DNA of 64,000 nucleotides. It comes from Alphaproteobacteria bacterium (GTDB lineage: Bacteria; Pseudomonadota; Alphaproteobacteria; UBA7985; JAUIBT01). The stretch spans positions 1-64,000 of the forward strand of contig JAUIDR010000011.1 in the NCBI GenBank assembly GCA_030428565.1, written 5' to 3'. A program made the translations under genes and the position numbers. Position 1 is the first letter of the stretch. Each line of letters begins with the position of its first letter. The notes beneath the pieces are model-generated. The model was given only the letters and a program-made list of their open reading frames with translations. It was not told where the DNA came from and did no database searches. Below are positions 44,855-54,017 of the stretch, piece after piece.

Positions 44855-46060
44855 CTAGTTTCCCGCGGCGGCTTTTTCGCCCGCTTCGATGCGCGCCATC
44901 AATCCCGCCCGCTGAGCGTGGCCCTCCGGCAAGGTCTCGGCCGCTTTTCTGGCGTCTTCCAGCCGTCCAAGCACCAGGTAGGCATTGGCCAAGCGCGCCC
45001 AGCCCTCCATATCGTCGGGCTCGTCCGCGAGGCGATCAGCCAAGCGCTGGACCATACCTTCGATCATGGCGTTTCGATCATCGGCGCTCATTTCCTGAGC
45101 CGCGGCCACATCCTCGGCGCTTGGGCCTGGCGCATCGCTCGCCCCGCCTGCCGCAGCCTGCTTGGCCAATTCTTTAACCTCTAGGATGCGCTGATCCACC
45201 GCCAGCGCCAGCGGTTCGATATCTGGCACTTGTGCGCGCAGAGTAAGCAGCAGCCCGATCGCCTGATCGTAGCGCCCATCTTCGGTGAGAATGAGCGAAG
45301 AGACAAACAGCCCGCGCGGGTTGGCGGGATCAAGCTGCAAGGAGCGCCCGACTGCTTGCCGCGCCGCCGGTGGCACCACGCCTTGGGACATGCCAAGGCT
45401 GAAGATCATCTCGGCAAATTCGGCCCAGAGGTCGGCATTTTGGGGGGCGATTTGGGTCGCAGAGCGCATAGCCTCCAGGCCCTGGATGACTTCACCGCCA
45501 GCAATATAGCGGCGCGCCAGCTCTCGGTTCATATCCAAACGCTCTTGATCGGCCACGGCTTCGTCCTTGGTCGCGATCTCAAGGTATCGCAGACGCGCGG
45601 CGTGATCGTTGGTCTCTGCATCAACGGCGGCGACCAAGCGCGCTTCATAGCCCATGGTCGGCATAAAAGGATTGCCAAAACGCGCATAAAAGCCAAGCAC
45701 GCCCAAAATGACCAAAAACAGCCCCACGGCCAGGCCCGTATTGGCCACCCAGGGTTTCATGAGCGCAGGCTTAGTATGGCGGCGCGCGTCCAGATCGCGC
45801 GGCAGGGCCAACAAGCGGCGCTTTACTTCCATACGCGCGGCCTCCGCTTGATCTACGGGCAATACGCCGCGCTGTTGATCGCGTTCAATCTCGTCCAACT
45901 GGTCGCGATAGACCTGCAGGCTCTTTTCATCGCCGATCAACGACTCATCGACTGCGCCTGGCTTAAGGCTTGATTGATCGCCTCGACGGCGCGAAATCAG
46001 CGGCCAGATCACCAGCGTCAAACTGACAAGGCAAACCAGCGCCAACAGAGCAAAAATCAT
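44855..46060 (-). CDS. ccmI: Cytochrome c biogenesis protein CcmI
   Basis: Apocytochrome c chaperone. 401 residues: two membrane segments (residues 1-20 and about 98-118), joined by a cytoplasmic leucine-zipper-like loop (SLQVYRDQLDEIERDQQRG). A periplasmic TPR region follows, with repeats such as EGWARLANAYLVLGRLEDA near the C-terminus. Its ATG overlaps the ccmH stop. Confidence 0.93.
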   Translation of the reverse strand: MIFALLALVCLVSLTLVIWPLISRRRGDQSSLKPGAVDESLIGDEKSLQVYRDQLDEIERDQQRGVLPVDQAEAARMEVKRRLLALPRDLDARRHTKPALMKPWVANTGLAVGLFLVILGVLGFYARFGNPFMPTMGYEARLVAAVDAETNDHAARLRYLEIATKDEAVADQERLDMNRELARRYIAGGEVIQGLEAMRSATQIAPQNADLWAEFAEMIFSLGMSQGVVPPAARQAVGRSLQLDPANPRGLFVSSLILTEDGRYDQAIGLLLTLRAQVPDIEPLALAVDQRILEVKELAKQAAAGGASDAPGPSAEDVAAAQEMSADDRNAMIEGMVQRLADRLADEPDDMEGWARLANAYLVLGRLEDARKAAETLPEGHAQRAGLMARIEAGEKAAAGN

Positions 46061-46572
46061 GACTTGCTTTCCTCGTGGAGCAGAGCTTCCAAGCGGTCCT
46101 GCTCCTCGGCACTCAAGGGTGCCTCAGTATTGTTTTTAAGTGTTTTTTGGCGCCGCATCAGCGCCACAGCAATGCCAATCGCAGCGACGGCCAACAGAAT
46201 GAGCGGCATCAACCACAACAGCGCGGTGCTGGCATCAAAGGGCGGGCGCAGCAGCACATAATTACCGTAGCGCTCAACGAAATAGCTTTTGATGCTCTGC
46301 TCATCCTGGCCTTGCACCACCAGCTCGCGAACCTTCAAACGCATATCTTTGGCGATACTCGCGTCACTATCGTCGATTGACTGATTTTGACAGACCACAC
46401 ACCGAAGCTGCTTGCTGATCTCACGCGCTAGGGCTTCTTGCTGAGCATCGGGCAGCACTTCGTCTGGTTCGACGCTGCAAGCTGGTAGGCTGGCAAGGCC
46501 CGCAAACAGCGATAGCGCCACGGCCAAGGCCAGACGTAGCGCCGAGAATTTGTCAGACAGAGCGCGGATCAT
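46057..46572 (-). CDS. ccmH: Cytochrome c biogenesis protein CcmH
   Basis: Membrane-anchored thioredoxin-like protein that reduces apocytochrome c. 171 residues: signal/anchor at the N-terminus, redox motif QLRCVVCQNQSIDDSDA, then SYFVERYGNYVLLRPPF and a second membrane segment (LLWLMPLILLAVAAIGIAVA). Stop and start codons overlap with neighbours on both sides. Confidence 0.96.
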   Translation of the reverse strand: MIRALSDKFSALRLALAVALSLFAGLASLPACSVEPDEVLPDAQQEALAREISKQLRCVVCQNQSIDDSDASIAKDMRLKVRELVVQGQDEQSIKSYFVERYGNYVLLRPPFDASTALLWLMPLILLAVAAIGIAVALMRRQKTLKNNTEAPLSAEEQDRLEALLHEESKS

Positions 46573-47129
46573 GACGCCTCCTCAGCTTCCCGGCGCAAGG
46601 CTTGCACCAGCGGCGTAATGACGGTGTTGATGATACGGGGATCAAGCGGGCCCTGGTGGCGGTAGCGTACGCGACCCTTGGCATCAATAATGAAAGTCTC
46701 GGGCACGCCCGTAATGCCAAAATCTAGGCCCACGGTGTTCTTTTGGTCCACGCCAATGCGGGTGTAGGGATTGCCAAGATTCTGTAGCCAAGCCAAGGTC
46801 GCAGCCGGTTCGTCGCGCCAAGCAATACCGTGAATCGGCAGGCTGGTCTCCTTTGCCAAGGTCTCCAAATGGGGATGTTCAGCACGACACGGCACGCACC
46901 ATGAAGCGAAGAAATTGATCAACTTGACCTGGCCGTCGGACAGATCGCTGCGGGCCAGTGCCGGGCTGCCAGAGCCCTCAAGCGCGGGCAAGGCAAAGGC
47001 TGGCAGCTCTTTATTGATCAGCTGCGAGGGCAGAGCGTTGGGATCGCGATTTGGGTTCAGCCCCCAAAACCACAAGCCCACCAGCACCGCAAAGACGACC
47101 AGCGGCAAGAAGAACAGCCAACGCATCAT
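46569..47129 (-). CDS. ccmG: Cytochrome c biogenesis thioredoxin CcmG/DsbE
   Basis: Periplasmic thioredoxin with an N-terminal anchor. 186 residues. Active site NFFASWCVPCRAEHPHLETL, the GIAWRDEPAATLAWL insert and ITGVPETFIIDAKG with the cis-Pro are typical of CcmG. Overlaps ccmF and ccmH by 4 bp each. Confidence 0.96.
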   Translation of the reverse strand: MMRWLFFLPLVVFAVLVGLWFWGLNPNRDPNALPSQLINKELPAFALPALEGSGSPALARSDLSDGQVKLINFFASWCVPCRAEHPHLETLAKETSLPIHGIAWRDEPAATLAWLQNLGNPYTRIGVDQKNTVGLDFGITGVPETFIIDAKGRVRYRHQGPLDPRIINTVITPLVQALRREAEEAS

Positions 47130-49156
47130 GAGCTTTGAGCCTCTTTACCGGTTAAAAGACCCTGATTTGGCGGCTCTACCGCCGGACCGGCGGGCTTCGA
47201 TGCGCTAACGCGGCGCGGAATCCCCAGTCGCAAGCGACGATCCGACAGAGACAGCAGCCCGCCCGCGACCATCAAAATGCCGCCCAGCCAAATCCAAGGG
47301 ACATAGGCACGGAAATAGGCCCGGACCACCCGCTTGCCGTCTTGTTCGTCGCCCAAAGCCACATAGATATCGCCGTTCCAACGCGAATTGATCGCGGCCT
47401 CGGTCGTTCCCATGGCACGCACCGGGTAGGAGCGCTTTTCAGGCGCCAAAGCCAACCAATCGTCCTGACAGTTCTTCAACACCGTAATGTCACCGCGCTG
47501 GGCGGTGTAGTTCGGCCCCGGCACAACGTCAACGCCATTAAATCGCAGGCAATGTTGTCCCAGTCCTGCGGTCTCACCCGGCGCCATCGCTGTAATGGTC
47601 TCAACAGACCAAGAGGTCGAGCCCACCATACCAATAATCGCCACGCCAAGTCCCGCGTGCGCCAGGCTCATGCCGTGCGCCGCATTCGGCGTGCGCGCAA
47701 TTCGCTTCCACAGATCCGCCCAGCGGCCATTGCGCGGGCCGTTTCGCTCCCACCACTCGACCGCTGCTGCAACGATCAACCAGACCGCCAGAGCGATGCC
47801 GACATAGGGCAGCCAAGCCCCACCGCGTCGCAGGAAGATGACGGCCACTACGATAAGCGCCGTTATACCCAGCACCAGTCCCAAGCGTTGTGCCACCGCT
47901 GCGGCATCGGCTCGTTTCCAGGTCATGAAAGGCCCGATGCCCATGACCACGACCAAAGGCGCCATCAGGGGCACAAAGGTCCGATCATAGAAAGGCCCGC
48001 CAACGGTGATTTTCTGCCCGCTCAAGGCCTCGACCACCAAGGGCCAAAGCGTGCCATAAAAGACGATGGCCGCGGCAATCGCCAGCAAGATGTTGTTGAT
48101 GAGCAGCGCCCCCTCGCGGCTGATCGGCGCGAATAGACCGCCGGGCTTAAAGATCGGTGCGCGTACCGCGAACAGCCCCAAGGAACCACCGATCGACAAG
48201 GCTAGCAGAATTAGGATGTAGCGTCCGCGCTCGGGGTCTACCGCAAAGGCGTGTACCGAGGTCAATAGCCCCGAACGCACGATGAAGGTGCCGACCAGGC
48301 TAAGAGCAAAGGTCAGCACGGCGAACAAAATCGTCCAGACCTTCATAGCGTCGCGTTTTTCCACCACGATCGCGCAGTGCAACAGCGCCGTGCCACTGAG
48401 CCAAGGCATAAAGGAGACGTTTTCGACGGGATCCCAGAACCACCAGCCGCCCCAGCCAAGCTCATAGTAGGCCCACCAAGAGCCCAAAGTGATGCCCGCA
48501 GTCAAAAAGATCCAAGCCGCCAGGGTCCAGGGCCGCACCCAACGCCCCCAAGCCGGGTCAACGCGCCCTTCAATCAGCGCTGCGACTGCAAAAGAAAAGG
48601 CCATGGAGAAGCCAACGTAGCCCAGATAGAGCATCGGCGGGTGCATTGCCAACCCGATATCCTGCAACAAAGGATTGAGTCCCTTGCCGTCGATGGGCAA
48701 CACAGCCTGACGCAAGAAGGGGTTAGAGGTCAGCACCATGAAGCTCAAAAAGCCAAGCGCGATACTGCCTTGCACCCCCAACACCCGCGCCTTCAGGCTG
48801 GAGGGCAAGCCCCCCCCCGCGAGCACCAAACAGGCTGAAAACAGCGTCAATATCAAAGTCCACAGCAGCAAAGAGCCTTCGTGGTTGCCCCACGTGCCCG
48901 CGATCCGATAGATCAAGGGCTTGTCCTGGTGCGAGTTCTGCCAAACCGCAAGCAGGCTGAAGTCGGAAACGATATAAGCGTGCATCAGCGCTGCGAAAGA
49001 CAGCAGCACCAGCGCAAAGCTTACCAGAGCCGCCTGGTCGGTTGCCCGCATCAGGCCCGCATGGCGGCGCTGGGCGCCCCAGAAGCCAAACACTACTTGC
49101 AGGCCCGCGATAAAGGTCGCCAGGATGAGGCTAAAATGCCCGATTTCGGTAAACAC
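47126..49156 (-). CDS. ccmF: Haem lyase CcmF
   Basis: Multi-pass membrane protein attaching haem to apocytochrome c. I place the start at GTG 49156, giving an N-terminus MFTEIGHFSLIL like the family and 676 residues. This start overlaps the ccmE stop (TAGTG) behind a GGAGG site; a TTG at 49180 is the alternative. The tryptophan-rich WWD domain reads GGWWFWDPVENVSFMPW, with surrounding conserved His in periplasmic loops. Many hydrophobic segments are present. Confidence 0.96.
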   Translation of the reverse strand: MFTEIGHFSLILATFIAGLQVVFGFWGAQRRHAGLMRATDQAALVSFALVLLSFAALMHAYIVSDFSLLAVWQNSHQDKPLIYRIAGTWGNHEGSLLLWTLILTLFSACLVLAGGGLPSSLKARVLGVQGSIALGFLSFMVLTSNPFLRQAVLPIDGKGLNPLLQDIGLAMHPPMLYLGYVGFSMAFSFAVAALIEGRVDPAWGRWVRPWTLAAWIFLTAGITLGSWWAYYELGWGGWWFWDPVENVSFMPWLSGTALLHCAIVVEKRDAMKVWTILFAVLTFALSLVGTFIVRSGLLTSVHAFAVDPERGRYILILLALSIGGSLGLFAVRAPIFKPGGLFAPISREGALLINNILLAIAAAIVFYGTLWPLVVEALSGQKITVGGPFYDRTFVPLMAPLVVVMGIGPFMTWKRADAAAVAQRLGLVLGITALIVVAVIFLRRGGAWLPYVGIALAVWLIVAAAVEWWERNGPRNGRWADLWKRIARTPNAAHGMSLAHAGLGVAIIGMVGSTSWSVETITAMAPGETAGLGQHCLRFNGVDVVPGPNYTAQRGDITVLKNCQDDWLALAPEKRSYPVRAMGTTEAAINSRWNGDIYVALGDEQDGKRVVRAYFRAYVPWIWLGGILMVAGGLLSLSDRRLRLGIPRRVSASKPAGPAVEPPNQGLLTGKEAQSS

Positions 49157-49602
49157 TAGCAGCCGCCTCCGCCTTGCCAAACGCCCTGCTCTTTGAGCTT
49201 ATCGGCAACGTCCTTTGGCATGTAATTTTCATCGTGCTTGGCCAAGACCTTGTCCGCGACAAACACCCCTTGGGCGTCAAGCTGGCCCTCGGCTACGACG
49301 CCTTGGCCTTCGCGAAATAGGTCGGGCAATATAACATTAGTGCGCACCAACAAGCTGGCCTCGCAGTCGGTCACGTGGAAGTCTGTCTGTGTGCCTTGTT
49401 TGACCACGCTACCGGCTTCTACCAGTCCGCCCAGGCGATAGCGCTGGCCTGAAGCCGGGCTCTCACCTTGCATCTCACTCGGGGTCTTAAAGAAGGCCGC
49501 GGTCGAGCTGAAAGCCAAAGCCATAAAGACCACCGCGACGATGGCCAGGCCTAGCCCCACAGAGATGAACAACAGTCGCTGGGTCTTGCGAGAATAGGCC
49601 AT
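49156..49602 (-). CDS. ccmE: Haem chaperone CcmE
   Basis: Binds haem covalently in the periplasm and passes it to CcmF. 148 residues with an N-terminal anchor (LLFISVGLGLAIVAVVFMAL), an OB-fold (YRLGGLVEAGSVV) and the haem-binding His in KVLAKHDENYMPKDV. The tail is short and Gly/Cys ended. Start overlaps the ccmD stop by one base (TAATG). Confidence 0.97.
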   Translation of the reverse strand: MAYSRKTQRLLFISVGLGLAIVAVVFMALAFSSTAAFFKTPSEMQGESPASGQRYRLGGLVEAGSVVKQGTQTDFHVTDCEASLLVRTNVILPDLFREGQGVVAEGQLDAQGVFVADKVLAKHDENYMPKDVADKLKEQGVWQGGGGC

Positions 49603-49823
49603 TAAGCGGCACCCCCATCCTGGTTTTCCGTCTGCGCGATGCCCACCGAAGCGGCCTCGCTTTCCAATGATTTATCTTGCGCTTTGAGGCGATCAAGCGC
49701 GGCTTGTCGGCTCTTGAGTTCTTTTACCGACCAAACAAAAATCCCGCCCATAACCAGCGCGACCACAATATAAGAGCCCCAGACGTAGGAGCCGTAACCG
49801 CCCATCGCAAAGAAGTCAGCCAT
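49602..49823 (-). CDS. ccmD: Haem exporter protein CcmD
   Basis: Small single-span membrane protein of the CcmABCD complex. 73 residues: MADFFAMGGYGSYVWGSYIV then a membrane segment and a basic, then polar tail. The YGSYVWGSY motif is typical. Between ccmC and ccmE as expected. Confidence 0.93.
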   Translation of the reverse strand: MADFFAMGGYGSYVWGSYIVVALVMGGIFVWSVKELKSRQAALDRLKAQDKSLESEAASVGIAQTENQDGGAA

Positions 49824-49865
49824 GCGCCAAGCCTTTCATTATTCGTAGGTTTCTCATGCTCGAAT

Positions 49866-50621
49866 TTAGGACGCCATCGCTTCGTTGGTCTGGCTGCGCC
49901 GCATGAGCGCCAAGCGCGCTGAACGTAGGCGCACCGCCGCCATCTCAGAGCGCATCCGTAAGAGCAACAGCGCGAAATAGAGGAGCTGGAAGGTCAGCCC
50001 CATCACCAACAAGGGCCACAATAGTGACGCCTCAATCGTCGGGCCATCCATTCGGAACACGGACGAGGACTGGTGCAAGGTGTTCCACCAATCGACCGAA
50101 AACTTGATGACTGGCAGGATCAGCGCGCCGACCAGCGCAAAGATGCTGGCAATGCGTCGTCCCTGCGCCGGGTCTTCGAAGGCATGCACTAAAGCCATAT
50201 AGGCCAAATAGATAAAGAACAGAATCAAGACCGACGTCATGCGGCCATCCCATTCCCAATAGGTGCCCCACATAGGCTTGCCCCACAAGGAGCCCGTCAC
50301 CAGCGAGCAGAAGGTAAAAGCCGCGCCGATGGGTGCGGAGGCCACAGCCGCAATCTCAGCCAAAGGGTGGCGCCAAACCAGCGCGACGAAACTGGCCACC
50401 GCCATCGAGGCATAGACGAACATGGCCATCCAAGCGGACGGCACGTGAATGTACATGATCCGCACCGTTTCGCCCTGCTGGTAGTCCGGCTCAACGATCA
50501 CCAAACCCCAGACCAAGCCCACCGCCAGACCCAGCGCCACCAGGCCCCACAGCCAAGGTGCGATGCGATCCGCAAGGGCGAAGAAACGCGCGGGTTGGGC
50601 AAATCGCATAATCATAGACAA
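49866..50621 (-). CDS. ccmC: Haem exporter protein CcmC
   Basis: Six-span membrane protein that loads haem onto CcmE. 251 residues. The tryptophan-rich motif reads GKPMWGTYWEWDGRMTSVL; conserved His lies in MYIHVPSAWMAM and further in a periplasmic loop. First gene of the ccm run in this window; ccmA and ccmB are not adjacent. Confidence 0.96.
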   Translation of the reverse strand: MSMIMRFAQPARFFALADRIAPWLWGLVALGLAVGLVWGLVIVEPDYQQGETVRIMYIHVPSAWMAMFVYASMAVASFVALVWRHPLAEIAAVASAPIGAAFTFCSLVTGSLWGKPMWGTYWEWDGRMTSVLILFFIYLAYMALVHAFEDPAQGRRIASIFALVGALILPVIKFSVDWWNTLHQSSSVFRMDGPTIEASLLWPLLVMGLTFQLLYFALLLLRMRSEMAAVRLRSARLALMRRSQTNEAMAS

Positions 50622-51124
50622 GACCTTCTGTTGGTTTGACAGCCTGGACCGTTTTTACCTGTACGAGCCCACCAGCGGCTGGCTCAAGGCAGGTCCAAGA
50701 CGTGCCTGCCCGCTCCATATACCCCTTTGCTGCCCCGCATACCAGAGCTGGCCTGCCGCCTGATAAATCCGTGAATGCGTCAAAGTCTCGCGGCGCTAAG
50801 CGCGCGCTGAGACTTTTGGGGGTCAATCAGGGCCGACAAGCGGCCCCACACAAGCGGCCCCACACAAGCGGCCCCACACAAGCGGCCCCACACAAGCGGC
50901 CCCATACAAGCGGCCCCATAAAAGCGGCCCCATACAAGCGGCCCCATACAGGCGGCCTGCGTCCGGTTTTTCCCTGACAAGCCTGGCCAAGCTGCTATGC
51001 TTGCTGTGGTGTGTCGGTGCGTGCTGGAGGCTTGATATCAGCTCTCGGCGGCGCACTTGCAACGCAAACCAGCCCTGCTCATCCCCGCCCTGCTCACTAG
51101 GGTCTCTTATCCCTGGCCGCCCTG
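50622..51124. other. 503-bp divergent region between ccmC and ycjX
   Basis: No gene is supported. The middle is taken up by a 14-bp tandem repeat (50841-50952). Because 14 is not a multiple of three, the repeat opens several overlapping frames on both strands, which I treat as artefacts. The ccm and ycjX promoters must lie on either side. Confidence 0.6.
50841..50952. repeat. 14-bp tandem repeat, eight copies
   Basis: Eight head-to-tail units of CGGCCCCACACAAG start every 14 bp from 50841 to 50939. The first four are identical apart from none or one base; later ones carry CATACAAG or CATAAAAG. A ninth, decayed unit starts at 50953. No unique spacers, so not a CRISPR array. Confidence 0.97.
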
Positions 51125-52573
51125 ATGGAAACAGCTCCGCCCCTTCTCCACTCCGCCTCTGTCTTGCAGCGCTCGAGCGCGGGTCTGGGTGCGCTGGTCT
51201 CCGGCGTGCGCGAGCAAATCACGGCCCCCTTTGCCGAGCCGACGTTGCGCCTAGGCGTGACCGGTTTGTCGCGTTCGGGTAAGACGGTCTTTATTACCGC
51301 GCTTGTCCATAACATTTTGACCGGACGGCGGTTTCCCTTATTCCAAGCCTCCGCGCAGGGGCGCCTGACCGCAGCGGTGCTGCGCCCACAGCCCAATCTG
51401 GACCTGCCGCGCTTTGCCTATGAGGCCAACATCGACGGCCTCTTGAGCCCGCAACCGCTCTGGCCCGAGAGCACATGGCGGCTTAGCCAATTGCGCCTGA
51501 CGATATCTTATCGCCCGACGAACCTCATCAAGCGCGCCATGCCAGGGCCCCACTTGCTCAACCTCGACCTGATCGACTATCCGGGCGAATGGCTGCTGGA
51601 CCTGCCTTTGCTGACGATGGATTTTGCTGATTGGTCCGATCAAGTGCTGGCGGCGGCCAAGCACCCAACGCGCGCGACCTACGCCAAACCTTGGCTGGAC
51701 GCTCTTGGTCAGATGGACCTCAATACGACACAAGACGAACGCGCCTATATTGAGCTTGCGCGGCTCTACACCAACTACCTGCGCGCCTGTCGTCAAAAGA
51801 ACTTGATGATCGCCCAACTGCAACCGGGCCGCTTCTTGATGCCAGGCGACCTTGAAGGCTCACCCAGCTTGACCTTTTGCCCCTTGCCGCGACCGCGCGG
51901 GAGCCTCAACAAGTCGGGTTTCTTTGCCACCTGCGCCCTGCGCTATGAAGCCTACAAGCGGCACGTCGTGCGGCCCTTCTTTCGCGATCACTTCTCCAAG
52001 CTGGATCGCCAGATTGTCCTGACCGATCTGTTGGGGGCGGCCGCGGCTGGCCCGGCTGCGGTTGAAGATCTGCAAACCGCCCTGACCACGGTTCTGCAGG
52101 CCTTTCGTCCCGGGGCCAATAGCTGGCTGTCCAAGCTCTTCCGCGGGCGCCGCATAGACAAGATGTTGTTTGCCAGCACCAAGGCCGATCACCTGCCCAG
52201 CAACCAGCACGACCGCTTGGCGCGTTTGTTGAGCGAACTAGCCTTCGAGCCCGCCAACAACGCCAAGTTTCGCGGCGCGGATGTCAGCTTTTTGGCCCTG
52301 TCGGCCATCAAATCGACCCGTCTGGCCAAGGTGCGAGAGCAAGGCCGGGTCTATGATTGCATCACCGGCTGGATCGAAGGACAGGGCCAACCCAAGGCCT
52401 TTTACCCAGGCGAGCTGCCCGACAGCTTGGCCGAGCTAAAGCGCGGTATCGACGCACCGCTGGCGCAAGTACGCTTCCTGCCGCCGCCCAATCTGGACCA
52501 GGAGCCACAAGGTCTGCCGCACATTGGCCTGGATCGCTCGCTTGATTTCTTGTTGGGAGATCTGCTGTCATGA
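51125..52573 (+). CDS. ycjX: YcjX-family P-loop protein (DUF463)
   Basis: 482 residues. P-loop GVTGLSRSGKTVFITALVHN near residue 50, a long middle with LNLDLIDYPGEWLLDLPLL (switch II-like DxPG), and KMLFASTKADHLPSNQHDR, a G4-like element. Members are stress-linked putative GTPases. The stop overlaps ycjF (ATGA); the pair is widely conserved. Confidence 0.92.
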   Translation: METAPPLLHSASVLQRSSAGLGALVSGVREQITAPFAEPTLRLGVTGLSRSGKTVFITALVHNILTGRRFPLFQASAQGRLTAAVLRPQPNLDLPRFAYEANIDGLLSPQPLWPESTWRLSQLRLTISYRPTNLIKRAMPGPHLLNLDLIDYPGEWLLDLPLLTMDFADWSDQVLAAAKHPTRATYAKPWLDALGQMDLNTTQDERAYIELARLYTNYLRACRQKNLMIAQLQPGRFLMPGDLEGSPSLTFCPLPRPRGSLNKSGFFATCALRYEAYKRHVVRPFFRDHFSKLDRQIVLTDLLGAAAAGPAAVEDLQTALTTVLQAFRPGANSWLSKLFRGRRIDKMLFASTKADHLPSNQHDRLARLLSELAFEPANNAKFRGADVSFLALSAIKSTRLAKVREQGRVYDCITGWIEGQGQPKAFYPGELPDSLAELKRGIDAPLAQVRFLPPPNLDQEPQGLPHIGLDRSLDFLLGDLLS

Positions 52574-53997
52574 AGCCCGGCCAAACCTTTGATCTAACTG
52601 ACAAAAACATCCAATCCTTAGAGCAGGATGGCAGCAAAATTTGGGATACCCTCGGCCAAAATGTAAGCGGTGACGAGCCCGAGGCCTCACCGGTGCCACC
52701 GCCGCTCTCGCGCCCAGCTCCCCAGTCAAGCCATGCGCCCGAATCTGGTCACAGCGCCAAGGCCGGGCTCAAGGACCAGGGTCAGGCCGACAACCAAGAC
52801 CCGGGCCGAGCGCGCGCGCAACCAAGCGCTGGGCAGCCCTTCATCGCCCCGATCCCCAAAGGCGCGGCCAGCACAGCGGCGACGAGCAAAGCTGCTCCCC
52901 AGGCCCCGTCGCGGCCAACAACGCCCAGATTGAGCCCAGCGGCACCAACCAACAAAGCGGACGCTGCGAGCGCTCACGACCAAGGCCAAGGAAACCAGGG
53001 CCAAAGAAGCCAGGGCCTGGGAAACCAGAACCAAGGAAACGGGGCGCAAGCGAACAACACCCGGCACAGTGCCAGCCAATCTGCCCTGTCTCACGCCGCC
53101 CAGCGCCTCAATCAACAGCGCTCTTATCGTTGGCTCACGGTCTTGGTTCTAGCGCTCGCGGCGCTGTTCGTACTGTTGTTGCTGGTTGATACCCTCACCG
53201 GCTTGGCTTGGCTGTTCGGCATTTCACGCGCGCTGGGTCTATTAGCCAGTCTGTTGCTGGCGACTGCTTTGGCCAGCCTCGGCATATTATTGGGCCGCGA
53301 GTGGCGGGCGCTTGCCCGCATGAGCCGTCAACGTCACTTACGCCAGCTCACCGAAGCTGCTCTGTTTGAGACCGGTGCGCCGGGTGCGAACGAGGCCATG
53401 TTGGCGGTCGAAGCCAGCTATGCCAAACAAGACGAGACCGCTTGGCTCGTCGCCCAATTCCGCGAGTTGGCCCCTCAAGACGCCTATAGCGCGGTGGACC
53501 GCCTGGAGGTATTCGAACGCGAGGTCTTGCGAAAACTCGATAGCCAAGCAGTTGATCTTATTGAAGAAAATGCACGCAACACCGCCATTATCACCACCAT
53601 TTCGCCCTTCGCCCTCTTCGATGCCCTGTTCACCTTGTGGCGCAATCTGCGCATGATCCGCCAGGTGGCAACGGTCTATGGGGTGGCACCGGGATTCTGG
53701 GGCTCCTTGCGCTTACTGCGACAGGTCTTTGCCAATGTGCTGCTAACCGGTGGCCTAGAAGCCGCTGATGGCGCGCTCAATCAACTGTTGGGCGGATCGC
53801 TGACCGCCAAACTCTCGACCAAACTCAGCGAAGGTTTGGTCAACGGCATGCTGTCGGCGCGCTTGGGACTAGCGGCCATGGACCAGTGCCGCCCTTTGCC
53901 CTTCAAGCACAACCGCCGCCCGCGACTGTCGGACATCGGTGCGCGCCTGGTCGGATCGGTGCGCAAGTCGATCATGAAGGGTAAAGACCAGCGCTGA
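52570..53997 (+). CDS. ycjF: YcjF-family membrane protein (DUF697/TIGR01620)
   Basis: 475 residues. The first 170 are Pro/Ala/Gln/Asn-rich and disordered-looking, with four 15-bp repeats encoding Gln/Gly/Asn units. Two membrane segments follow (about residues 190-208 and 218-238: TVLVLALAALFVLLLLVDTL and LLASLLLATALASLGILLG). The conserved DUF697 part then has DAVDLIEENARNTAIITT-like sequence (here SQAVDLIEENARNT), SPFALFDALFTLWRNLRMIR and VFANVLLTGGLEAADG. Function is unknown; probably works with YcjX in envelope stress. Confidence 0.9.
   Translation: MKPGQTFDLTDKNIQSLEQDGSKIWDTLGQNVSGDEPEASPVPPPLSRPAPQSSHAPESGHSAKAGLKDQGQADNQDPGRARAQPSAGQPFIAPIPKGAASTAATSKAAPQAPSRPTTPRLSPAAPTNKADAASAHDQGQGNQGQRSQGLGNQNQGNGAQANNTRHSASQSALSHAAQRLNQQRSYRWLTVLVLALAALFVLLLLVDTLTGLAWLFGISRALGLLASLLLATALASLGILLGREWRALARMSRQRHLRQLTEAALFETGAPGANEAMLAVEASYAKQDETAWLVAQFRELAPQDAYSAVDRLEVFEREVLRKLDSQAVDLIEENARNTAIITTISPFALFDALFTLWRNLRMIRQVATVYGVAPGFWGSLRLLRQVFANVLLTGGLEAADGALNQLLGGSLTAKLSTKLSEGLVNGMLSARLGLAAMDQCRPLPFKHNRRPRLSDIGARLVGSVRKSIMKGKDQR
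52981..53040 (+). repeat. 15-bp in-frame repeat in ycjF
   Basis: Four consecutive 15-bp units encode QGQGN, QGQRS, QGLGN and QNQGN, inside the disordered N-terminal part of YcjF. Same period as the in-frame repeats of engB and the copper chaperone. Confidence 0.85.
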
Positions 53998-54017
53998 CCT
54001 TTTGCTCGCGCCAGGCT

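Noticed and set aside
47342-48136. 264-residue frame antisense to ccmF
   Set aside because: Arg/His/Gln-rich shadow; the minus strand encodes the WWD haem domain.
50841-50952. Possible CRISPR array
   Set aside because: The 14-bp units are directly head to tail with no spacers, and too short for CRISPR repeats.
50636-51062. Open frames across the 14-bp repeat on both strands
   Set aside because: The 14-bp period shifts frame with each copy, so stop-free repeats open every frame. Products are low-complexity without motifs.
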